This document shows positions 53,180 to 61,287 of a stretch of DNA of 64,000 nucleotides, piece after piece. The position numbers and the translations under genes are program-made. Origin of the DNA: Flavobacterium kingsejongi (GTDB lineage: Bacteria > Bacteroidota > Bacteroidia > Flavobacteriales > Flavobacteriaceae); assembly GCF_003076475.1 (NCBI RefSeq), contig NZ_CP020919.1, positions 2,542,001 to 2,606,000 on the forward strand. The letters run 5' to 3'. Below the pieces are notes generated by a model that worked only from the letters and a program-made list of their open reading frames with translations, ran no database searches and was not told the DNA's origin. Position 1 is the first letter of the stretch. Each line of letters opens with the position of its first letter.

Positions 53180-53917
53180 ATGAATGAATCCACAGTAACC
53201 AAAATGAAACAAATGAAGCTTTATGGCATGTTTAATGCTTTTAAAACAGCCATTGAAAGCGGGAAAACAGATCATTATACCCTTGACCAGTTTGTATCGA
53301 TGATTATTGATGCAGAATGGGATGAAAGGTACAATCGTCGTATTGAACGAAGTATCACTAATGCCAAATTCCATTACAAATCAAATATTGAAAGTATCAA
53401 TTTTGATGTATCACGTAACCTGGACCGAAACATGGTACTGCGTCTGGCAGAATGCGAATTTATAGAGAAAAACGAAAACATTTTAATCACTGGAAGCACC
53501 GGTGTCGGTAAAAGTTATTTAGGTACTGCATTAGGTTATCAAGCCTGTATACAGGGTTTTAAGGTAAGTTATTTTAATACCTCAAAATTGTTCGCTAGAC
53601 TAAAAATGGCTAAAGCAGATGGTACTTATCTACGGGAACTTACCAAAATACAAAGACAGGATGTTATAATACTTGATGATTTTGGACTCCAGGCACTTGA
53701 CAGCCATAACCGAATTACTCTTTTAGAGATCATAGAGGACAGGCATAATAACGGCTCTATAATCGTGACATCACAAATACCAGTTCAAGGCTGGTATGAT
53801 ATAATTGGAGAAAAAACGATAGCCGATGCAATATTAGACAGACTTATACACCAATCTCATAGGCTTGAATTACATGGAGAATCCATGAGAAAGAAAAGAG
53901 GAATAAACAAAGAGTGA
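53180..53917 (+). CDS. istB: IS21 helper ATPase IstB, copy 2
   Basis: Identical protein to the 47508-48245 copy (245 residues, Walker A GSTGVGKS, intact), 16 bp after istA. Confidence 0.95.
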   Translation: MNESTVTKMKQMKLYGMFNAFKTAIESGKTDHYTLDQFVSMIIDAEWDERYNRRIERSITNAKFHYKSNIESINFDVSRNLDRNMVLRLAECEFIEKNENILITGSTGVGKSYLGTALGYQACIQGFKVSYFNTSKLFARLKMAKADGTYLRELTKIQRQDVIILDDFGLQALDSHNRITLLEIIEDRHNNGSIIVTSQIPVQGWYDIIGEKTIADAILDRLIHQSHRLELHGESMRKKRGINKE

Positions 53918-54077
53918 TATTTTATTATATTTGAATACTAATTAACAGATGAAAAAATATAGTTTTTAATCAAAACGGAGGTGCTCACTTTGCACCGGAA
54001 TTAGGTGGTCATTTTGAACTGGAATCAGGTGCTCACTTTAAAACGGAATGGGGTGATCAATATAACCGGAATTTGCA

Positions 54078-55181
54078 CATTAAAGCCAAATATACAGATT
54101 TTAAGACAGCCTCGTCTGTTGGGAACGATAATTTGTTTTTGGTGTACTTTCTGATTTTTCCATTTAGATTTTCGATTAGATTTGTGGTATAAATAATTTT
54201 TCTGATTTCTATCGGGAAGTCAAAGAATACGGTAAGTTCTTCCCAATTTTCAGTCCAGGATTTTACCGCATAAGGATATTTGTCATTCCATTTTATGGCA
54301 AAATCTTCAAGAGAAGCTTTGGCTGCCTGTTTGGTTGGAGCATTGTAGATTAGCTTCATATCGCCTGAAAAATCCTTTTTGTCTTTCCAGACAACATATT
54401 TGGCTGCGTTTCTGATCTGATGTACTACACAGATTTGTGTTTGTGATTCAGGGAATACATTTTTAATGGTTTGGGTAAATCCATTTAGATTGTCAGTGGC
54501 TGTAATTAGGATATCTTCAACACCTCTGGCTTTTAAATCGGTAAGGACACCCAGCCAAAAACTGGCACTTTCATTCTTGCCCAGCCACATTCCCAATACC
54601 TCTTTCTTGCCGTCTCTGTTGAGCCCGATAGCCAAGTAAATGGTTTTATTTGCCACCTTTGAGTTCTCTCGGACTTTAAAAACGATGCCATCCATCCAGA
54701 CAATTAGATAAACTGGCTCTAACGGCCTGTTTTGCCAAGCCACAATATCACTGGAAACGCTATCGGTTATTCGGGATATAGTCGAGGTGGAAACTTCAAA
54801 ATTATAGACTTCCCTTATCTGTTCTTCAATGTTGCTATTGCTCATTCCTTTGGCGTAAAGAGACACTATAACATTCTCTAATCCATCGAGCATATTCTGA
54901 CGCTTTGGAACAATTGCGGGGTTAAAAGTAGCGTCTCTGTCTCTTGGAACCTGGATTTGAGATTCTCCAAAAGAAGTTTTTATTTTTTTGCTTGAAAAAC
55001 CATTACGAGCATTAGGAGTTGCTGTTTTTTCATGCTTTTCATACCCTAAATGAACATCTAACTCTCCTTCAAGCATTTTCTCTAAACCTCGCTTTTGCAA
55101 TTGACCTAAAAAACTATAAAGGTCTTTGCCTGTCTTGAATTGCTTCAAAAATTCATCGGATAATAAATCTTCCTTTTTCAT
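54078..55181 (-). pseudogene. IS256-type transposase, C-terminus lost at the IS21 boundary
   Basis: About 368 genuine residues, then a few from the IS21 end (CKFRLY) before a stop inside the IS at 54057. All three catalytic acids remain ([33 protein letters not shown]), but the last 25-35 residues are gone. It is clearly related to, but well diverged from, the intact transposase at 23304-24515. The missing end is not elsewhere in the window. Confidence 0.88.
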
Positions 55182-55277
55182 AGAATATGTAAAATTTAAA
55201 ATTAAGTAAAAAAGATATTAGGGGTTGCACAAACCCTTATATCTTTTTTACTTACACACTTTATGAGATAGTACCTA
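54078..55277. mobile_element. Partial IS256-type element, different from the 22-25 kb copies
   Basis: Its upstream end is near 55275, where GGTACTATCTCATAAAGTGTGTAAG (minus strand) resembles the other element's terminal repeat. A strong hairpin at 55206-55248 (AAAAAAGATAT...GGGTT / AACCC...ATATCTTTTTT) lies between the end and the transposase start and may block read-through transcription. The other end has been removed at the IS21 boundary. Confidence 0.7.
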
Positions 55278-55403
55278 TTTTTTTAAGTAATGCGATTTTC
55301 TATTATAAATTTATATGCCTTCGACTTTAAAACGGCTTTTAGCGCCGTCTTAAAGCGATAGGACAGAATTCATATCCTGCTTAAATGGGATTGATGTATT
55401 GTT

Positions 55404-55703
55404 CTATTTGAATGAGATTTTATTTGTTGTTTCCCTTTTTTTCTCATCAATGATCTTGGTATAAATCTGTGTAGTCTTTATATTTTTATGACCGAGCATT
55501 TTGGATACGGTAAATATGTCAGTACCTGCTGCCATTTGTAATGTTGCATACGTATGACGGAAGCAATGAAACGTGATATGTTTTTCTATCGATGCGTCGC
55601 TAACCCAAATAGGCAGCAGGCGGTCAATATCCCATTTTTTTAAATCATAAAAGACTCTCTTGTATTGTCCCACTTTTTCACCTAAGAGTTCTATGTGTCT
55701 CAC
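55404..55703 (-). pseudogene. Tyrosine recombinase (integrase) C-terminal remnant
   Basis: Ninety-nine codons from a GTG carry the last catalytic boxes of a phage-type integrase: HCFRHTYATLQMAAG (Arg), MLGHKNIKTTQIY (His and the Tyr nucleophile). The core-binding domain, the first catalytic Arg and some 300 residues are absent; an in-frame stop lies just upstream. It marks the edge of an old integrated element, plausibly the one that brought the type VI genes. A functional enzyme is unlikely. Confidence 0.85.
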
Positions 55704-55753
55704 ATTGTGTCATAATTTCGCCGAATAAAATCCAAGCATGGATTTTATTTTTC

Positions 55754-55969
55754 GTGGTACAATTATGGTACAAAAAAGAACAAACTATCTGTAAATAAAA
55801 CTATATAAACAGAAAGAGAAATACCAGTTAAAATGCTGTTTTATAACATTTTAACTGGTATTCTTTGTTTTAGTTTGTGATGTTTTGTGAAACCTATTTT
55901 CCGATACAGAAAATAACTTTACTTACTTTACTGGCATTTTAAACCTCTGTGGTACAATTATGGTACAAA
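55754..55969. repeat. Pair of 21-bp direct repeats near the integrase remnant
   Basis: GTGGTACAATTATGGTACAA(A) occurs at 55754-55774 and 55949-55969, 195 bp apart, each followed within a few bases by CAAACTATC. Each copy itself contains two GGTACAA boxes. They could be integrase arm-binding or attachment sites, or traces of a local duplication. Confidence 0.7.
55820..55862. terminator. Long perfect hairpin between the 21-bp repeats
   Basis: AATACCAGTTAAAATG / CATTTTAACTGGTATT, a perfect 16-bp stem with an 11-nt loop; T-rich sequence to its right. Probably a terminator, but could be a recombination structure. Confidence 0.65.
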
Positions 55970-56180
55970 TTAAAGCAAACTATCGCAAAACTAAACAAAG
56001 TATCCTTGTTAAGACAACATATCTCATGGGAGTTGTTTGCACAAAAATAGTTAATAATTTTGAATGTTTATTACATCACTATTATAAAAAAGCTATGTCA
56101 TATATGATGGTGATACCTAGAAATTAGGATTTTAAAAATAAGAGAACAAAAGAAAAGAGGTCGGAAATCTAGTTTTAACT

Positions 56181-56504
56181 TTAGATTTTTGACCTCTTTA
56201 CAATATCATCTTCAATCTCGAAATAAGTTTTTACCCGACCAGACTTAATCCATTTCATTAACTCATGCCTGTAAAAATAAATGCGTTTACCTTGTTTATT
56301 GAATGGGATTTCCCTTTTGCACACTTTACTATAGATTGTGGATACCGATAGATTTAAAAGTTTTGATGCTTCTTTAATGTTTAGAAGTTCTTCCTTATTT
56401 TCTTCTACAGTAGAAATTCTTGCAATTAGTTTTTCTAAATAATCCAATTTATCATGAATCTTGTTCATCATTATAGGTATTTGGTCAAAAGTGAATGGCT
56501 TCAT
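56181..56504 (-). CDS. Excisionase/MerR-like helix-turn-helix protein
   Basis: A 107-residue protein with a coiled N-terminus (MNKIHDKLDYLEKLIARISTVEENKEE) and an HTH_17-type domain: LLNIKEASKLLNLSVSTIYSKVCKREIPFNKQGKRIYFYRHELMKWI. Such proteins are common in Bacteroidota mobile elements, where they act as excisionase or directionality factors. It lies 480 bp from the integrase remnant and beside the type VI genes. Confidence 0.85.
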   Translation of the reverse strand: MKPFTFDQIPIMMNKIHDKLDYLEKLIARISTVEENKEELLNIKEASKLLNLSVSTIYSKVCKREIPFNKQGKRIYFYRHELMKWIKSGRVKTYFEIEDDIVKRSKI

Positions 56505-57055
56505 GGGATCTATAGTTTAAAATTTCTAGTAAAATTATCCAGTTCGACTATTAGAAATAAAAGTTGTCCTTTAAAGCGAGAATTTGGCGTTTGATTTCTA
56601 ACTATTACTAATTCTAATGCAATAGAGAGTAATTATTCATTTCGAATAATCTGAATTTGCCCCTTTCAGTTTACTAGCGCGGTCCGAAAAAATTTCGATT
56701 TTTTAGTAGAGGATTTAGAACACTTAGCTTATAAATATTTAGGATTAAATATAGTTATCATTTATGCTGGAAACTCCAGTGCAATTGATCACCAAGTTCA
56801 GAAGAAAAAAGATGATTTAATCTTATTTAGTATTGTAATTTATATGTCTACAAAACTTCATTAATTCCGCTACTAATTTTATCACAGCTGCTTTTTATCA
56901 ATACAACTACCTTTTTTTAGGGAAACAGCACCTAACTCAATATATTTGTTGCTCTTAAACTATAGTTTTAAATCAATTGTTAATTATAAAATATGCTTTA
57001 AAAAATTGGGCGATTTTAATTTTGACGTGCATTTTTAGATTAAAAATTAAAAAAA
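56505..57055. other. Gene-poor AT-rich gap before the type VI genes
   Basis: About 550 bp without a supported gene, RNA or repeat. A 73-codon frame at 56977-57198 is not convincing. Confidence 0.4.
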
Positions 57056-57090
57056 ATACCCCAAAAATGTTATCAATTTTTTTGGGGTAT
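57056..57090 (-). terminator. Terminator of the tssB-tssC unit
   Basis: On the minus strand ATACCCCAAAAA / TTTTTGGGGTAT, 12-bp perfect stem followed by a T-run, 23 bases past the TssC stop. Confidence 0.88.
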
Positions 57091-57112
57091 AAAATAATCT
57101 TGGTAATGTATA

Positions 57113-58480
57113 TTAAACTTGCTTGTATTCACTATTCCAAACTGCATCTTCTGGACCATCTCCTTTGTGTCCATCTAATTGAATCACAAAACTTTTAGCT
57201 GGGAAGTAAGGCGTAATATGTATATCTAATAAAATCCTATCTTTTTGAGTCTTGTCTTGCTCAATTTTCATTACTGTAAACTTTTCAATAAGATTAGTAG
57301 GACCTTTAATTCCGTCTAAAAATTTAATAATTTGGCTTCTTAAATCCGCTTCTGTTCGGGTTGTCCAATTTTCAAAAGCTCTTCTATTTAAGAAATCGAA
57401 AAGAACTTTAGTAATATGATCAAATACTCTAACCACTGAATATGTTTGTAAGCCTAAGTTATCTCCATTAAATAATGTTTTAGCAGAGAAAGCCATAATT
57501 TTACTATATTCGTTAACCATTGGTACTAATCCCATTCGTTCAAGTTCCGAAATTTCGCTTTTTTTCAAATCAAAACGAACACTTTCCACTTCATTTAGAC
57601 CTCCAAATTTTTTACCAGCTACTACTTGAGACATCAAAGTTTTGTATATTTTCCCCGCTAATGAAGTGGATGGTGGAACATACAAGCTTTCTTCTTCTCC
57701 TACTTCATCATACTTGCTTCTTCCTAGTAAATAGTTACAAGTCATGATGGTATTTGATTTATGAACATCACCGCCTGTATGATTGGCATTAAAGAAAATA
57801 TCTATAACATCATCTGGGGTTTCAAGATCTTGAAAATCCGTTAACAAAACTGCTTTGTTTTCATGTGCTATTTTAGACCATTTGTCTAAAACCGCATTAG
57901 AGCCTAAGTAGCCAGGTACAGAAAGAATAGAGTAGTTTTGTCTTAAATCTAATCTATCAAAATTTTGCTTTAACTCATTAGAAACATAATCAAAATACAA
58001 AGTATTATCTAAATCTTTCAATTGAGATATATCTGCATTTAGAATAGTTACATTTTTAATTTTATCACTTTCAGTGTTCTTATAAAATAAAGAAACACTT
58101 CTATAAGATGTTTCTAGTTCTCTGGAAACATTTAACGCATACTTTAAATTCTTATTTAATGTCAACTCTGCAGATGTAGCTTTCGCATCAGCCACTTCAA
58201 TCATTGATTCTACAGCATTATTGTCTTTTAGTAAGTCCAACCATAAATCTATTTTGTTTGTAAGATTGGTTCTCTCACTTTCCCACTCTACATCGTTTAG
58301 AAAAATATTTTTCCTTGCTTTTCTAGTTGGGTTTAAGTTCGATAATCCGTCAATAACATTTTCTAAAAAGGCAAAACCTCCATATTCGTTTAACAAGTTT
58401 ATTTTGCTACTTGAAGTTTCATTTAGCACTTGTTCGGTTGAAGAACCTTGACTTTTTTGTTCTTTAATTTGAGTTGCCAT
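57113..58480 (-). CDS. tssC: Type VI secretion contractile sheath large subunit TssC (DUF5458)
   Basis: A 455-residue sheath protein of the Bacteroidota T6SSiii type. Visible family blocks are NPTRKARKNIFLNDVEWESER, ILNADISQLKD, YSILSVPGYLGSNAVLDKWSKIAH, MGLVPMVNEYSKIMAFSAKTLF and the C-terminal ITPYFPAKSFVIQLDGHKGDG. With TssB it builds the tube-shaped sheath whose contraction drives the Hcp spike outward. It follows tssB by 2 bp. Phage sheath proteins are larger and lack these blocks. Confidence 0.93.
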   Translation of the reverse strand: MATQIKEQKSQGSSTEQVLNETSSSKINLLNEYGGFAFLENVIDGLSNLNPTRKARKNIFLNDVEWESERTNLTNKIDLWLDLLKDNNAVESMIEVADAKATSAELTLNKNLKYALNVSRELETSYRSVSLFYKNTESDKIKNVTILNADISQLKDLDNTLYFDYVSNELKQNFDRLDLRQNYSILSVPGYLGSNAVLDKWSKIAHENKAVLLTDFQDLETPDDVIDIFFNANHTGGDVHKSNTIMTCNYLLGRSKYDEVGEEESLYVPPSTSLAGKIYKTLMSQVVAGKKFGGLNEVESVRFDLKKSEISELERMGLVPMVNEYSKIMAFSAKTLFNGDNLGLQTYSVVRVFDHITKVLFDFLNRRAFENWTTRTEADLRSQIIKFLDGIKGPTNLIEKFTVMKIEQDKTQKDRILLDIHITPYFPAKSFVIQLDGHKGDGPEDAVWNSEYKQV

Positions 58481-58482
58481 AA

Positions 58483-58938
58483 TTATTGTTTGTTGTTATT
58501 GATTTCGTTTTTAGCATTTTCAAGTAATTCTATGATTGCATCCTTAACAGCTGGGTCTTGAATAGCTTTTATTAAACCTCTATTACTGGAAAGTTGACGA
58601 ACAATTTTATATGCTTGTTCTTTCTCTGTGTTTAATTTATTCAAAAAAGGGCTGTTTTCTTTAATTGATTTTGCGCCAAAGTCTCCTAAATTTTTAAACA
58701 CCATAGATTCATTCAAATCCGAACCTTCTTCGGTAGTAAATTCAAAATTCACAGCGGGTTTAAATTTTTCAAAAACAGCTTCTACTGTTTGTAAATCATA
58801 AATTGCCTCGGGGGCAATTGGTTGCTCATTTGTAAGTTTTTGAATTAGAATCATTCTATTTGAAGGAATTTCTAAAATTGATTCATTGGCGTCAACTTTT
58901 ACTTCGTTTCCTCCAATGCCGTAATTGAACATGCTCAT
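58483..58938 (-). CDS. tssB: Type VI secretion contractile sheath small subunit TssB
   Basis: A 151-residue protein: MSMFNYGIGGNEVKVDANESI..., PIAPEAIYDLQTVEAVFEKFKPAVNFEF, and a helical C-terminus (FLNKLNTEKEQAYKIVRQL). The order TssB then TssC, 2 bp apart, is the usual one. It is divergent from the baseplate genes, with a 156-bp shared upstream region that includes TAATTTTG (58959-58966, + strand). Confidence 0.9.
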   Translation of the reverse strand: MSMFNYGIGGNEVKVDANESILEIPSNRMILIQKLTNEQPIAPEAIYDLQTVEAVFEKFKPAVNFEFTTEEGSDLNESMVFKNLGDFGAKSIKENSPFLNKLNTEKEQAYKIVRQLSSNRGLIKAIQDPAVKDAIIELLENAKNEINNNKQ

Positions 58939-59094
58939 AATTTTATAACATTATTAGTTAATTTTGTAAATTTAATAAAAAAAATTCTAATTTATATTGA
59001 TTTATAGGAATTTTAATTGTTTTTTTGTGTCTGAACTATAAAATAGTTTTTTAGAACCCTATTTGATTAAAATATCAATCTATTATTATTTAAT

Positions 59095-59514
59095 ATGAAA
59101 TACCTTAAATATCCAATCAATTTTAAATCCTTGCTGAAAGGTTCACAGGAAAATTTTTGTAAGATTGAGGAATCTATAGCTTATAATATAATGATGATAA
59201 TTACGACCTCTTTTGGAGAAATACCAGAAACACCAAACTATGGAACTATTATCTGGGATTTAGAATTTAATCAACACTTAAAGAAAAAGGATTGGGAAGA
59301 TTTAGTTAAAAAATCAGTATACGAATCAATTGCTGCATTTGAAAAAAGACTAATTCTAAGTGAAGTTTGCATTTCTTTAAATGACATTGATGATAAGGAG
59401 TTGGGAGCCAGTATTCGGCGAAAGGCGAATATAATAGTTAAAGGTTCCATTATAGAAAGTTTAGTTCCATTTAATTTTCATACAAAACTGAATATAAGCC
59501 CAATTTCGCAATAA
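59095..59514 (+). CDS. tssE: Type VI secretion baseplate component TssE (gp25-like)
   Basis: A 139-residue gp25/GPW-like protein. Landmarks: ESIAYNIMMIITTSFGEIPETPNYGTIIWDLEFN (the family's EIP..P.YG block) and KSVYESIAAFEKRL. TssE links the sheath to the baseplate wedge. It is the first rightward gene and is 8 bp ahead of TssF. Confidence 0.88.
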   Translation: MKYLKYPINFKSLLKGSQENFCKIEESIAYNIMMIITTSFGEIPETPNYGTIIWDLEFNQHLKKKDWEDLVKKSVYESIAAFEKRLILSEVCISLNDIDDKELGASIRRKANIIVKGSIIESLVPFNFHTKLNISPISQ

Positions 59515-59522
59515 ATATAATT

Positions 59523-61283
59523 ATGAAGGATACAAAGTTTATAGAAATAAAAAATAGGATACAAAAAAAATGTTTAGAAATTTGGGGAATTGAAGACATT
59601 AACATGGCAGATCCATTGGTGATGATGTTAGTAGAGGTTTTTGTACACGAAATTTATTATCTGCACCAAGAAGGAGTAGAGTCCGATAATAAAATTATTG
59701 AACGTATTGCTCAGGAGATTGTACCAAGCCAATGGAACTTACCAATGCCTGCACATGCTTTAGCTAGTGCAACCGCAACTAACGGCGTTGTTTTATTAAA
59801 TGATGATACGGAATTTGTAGTTAAATCAAGTACGGCTACTAGTATTAATTATGATATTTACTTCGCTCCTTTTACTAATGAAGAAATTATTGAGGGTGAG
59901 GTAAGCTTGCAAATGTATGATTCCTTTTTGATTGATTCGCTTAAAAATGTAACCTATTTAGCTTCAGAAAATAAAATAGAAGATCATCGTATTTGGGTAG
60001 GATTGGATATTTCTAAAGAAAATTTAGTAAAATTAAAATCATTAAAATTTACTTTTGTGACAGAAAGTTCTTCATTGGATGCTTTTTTAAAATATGTTAC
60101 AGTAAAAGATAGCAATGGAAATGTTCTTCATATTGAGAATGAAATTTTTGATGAAGTTCAGGACAACAAGCATTATACTGAATCTATAAAATTATTCTAT
60201 AAAAATTTTATTTACAAAATAACACTGAACCCAGAAGATATAATTTATGAGTCTATTTCAAAGAGATTTAAAATTGATGAAGAAGGTTTGAAATCCAGCA
60301 AAAAGAATACGGATTTGATTTGGTTAGAGTTTATATTTCCTGAAATTTTTTCTAAAGAAGAATTGGATAACATTCAAATTAAAATTAACACTTTTCCAAT
60401 CGTTAACAGAAAATTAAATCATAAAGTTCATAATGCTCTAATTGAGGGGCGTCTCTTTCCAATGAAGGCTGAAAGAAATACTCATTTTCTTGATGTAATG
60501 AAAATTTTTAATGAAAAAAATGTTGATTTTATAAATGGCATAAAGCAAGCTAATATTCTTGCAACAAATACATTTACTCTATTTTATGGTGGATTAGAAA
60601 ATTACGATTCTCGGAATGCTAAGTTTTTTCTAAAGAAGTTAGTTCGTGCTTTAAGAGAAGATGTCGGTGCATTTTCGAATATTAATGCGGATTATATTGA
60701 TGCTACGATGACTAAAATTAATGAAGAAATTAATATAATTGAAAACAAAATTGGCAGTAGCTATAGTGAAGTAAATGATGATGAAGAAGTTTATGCCTTA
60801 ATTCATGAGACAGAAAAGTCTAAAATCTTATACTGCTCGTACTGGACTTCAAATGGTCAAGCAGCTAATAATTTAAAAAAAGGAACTATTTTAAAACAAA
60901 CTGTGTTATCAGAGTTAGCCCAAGATTCAACCGTTTTACAAACCAGTTCATTTGGTGGAGTTTACAGGAATGATAAAATTGAAAAAGTAATTAACCTTCG
61001 CTATGGCTTTTTAACCAAAGGACGATTGGTAACCAAACAGGATATAAAATCAGCAGTAAACTTTCATTTGAGAAATATTACAAAAGAAGTAGTAATCACA
61101 GATGGGGTAGGTATTAGTAATCAAAGAGAAAAAGGAGTGTTTAGAACGATTGATATAACAGTAGTTTTGCAAGACAAGTATAGCTTACAGATAGAAAACA
61201 AGCAAAAGATAGGATTATTTTTGAAAGAAACTTTAGAAAATCAATCTGTTATGAATATTCCATTTCAAATAACAATAAAATAA
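59523..61283 (+). CDS. tssF: Type VI secretion baseplate component TssF
   Basis: A 586-residue protein. The N-terminus (FVHEIYYLHQEGVESDNKIIERIAQEIVPSQWNLPMPAHALASATATNG) and the mid-region with FPIVNRKLNHKVHNALIEGRLFPM, then a C-terminal TKGRLVTKQDIKSAVNFHLRN, match Bacteroidota TssF and the equivalent phage wedge protein. It forms the wedge with TssE and TssG. It ends 4 bp before clpV. Confidence 0.88.
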   Translation: MKDTKFIEIKNRIQKKCLEIWGIEDINMADPLVMMLVEVFVHEIYYLHQEGVESDNKIIERIAQEIVPSQWNLPMPAHALASATATNGVVLLNDDTEFVVKSSTATSINYDIYFAPFTNEEIIEGEVSLQMYDSFLIDSLKNVTYLASENKIEDHRIWVGLDISKENLVKLKSLKFTFVTESSSLDAFLKYVTVKDSNGNVLHIENEIFDEVQDNKHYTESIKLFYKNFIYKITLNPEDIIYESISKRFKIDEEGLKSSKKNTDLIWLEFIFPEIFSKEELDNIQIKINTFPIVNRKLNHKVHNALIEGRLFPMKAERNTHFLDVMKIFNEKNVDFINGIKQANILATNTFTLFYGGLENYDSRNAKFFLKKLVRALREDVGAFSNINADYIDATMTKINEEINIIENKIGSSYSEVNDDEEVYALIHETEKSKILYCSYWTSNGQAANNLKKGTILKQTVLSELAQDSTVLQTSSFGGVYRNDKIEKVINLRYGFLTKGRLVTKQDIKSAVNFHLRNITKEVVITDGVGISNQREKGVFRTIDITVVLQDKYSLQIENKQKIGLFLKETLENQSVMNIPFQITIK

Positions 61284-61287
61284 AGGT

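Larger units (their letters stand above)
51436..54077. mobile_element. IS21-family element, copy 2 (2,642 bp)
   Basis: Same length and, as far as read, same sequence as copy 1, in the same orientation 5,672 bp away. Flanking 8-mers TCTTATAT and CATTAAAG do not match. Its right end lies inside the 3' part of an IS256-type transposase gene. Confidence 0.92.

Noticed and set aside
56977..57198. A 73-codon frame before tssC
   Set aside because: It overlaps the tssC terminator and the 3' end of tssC on the other strand.
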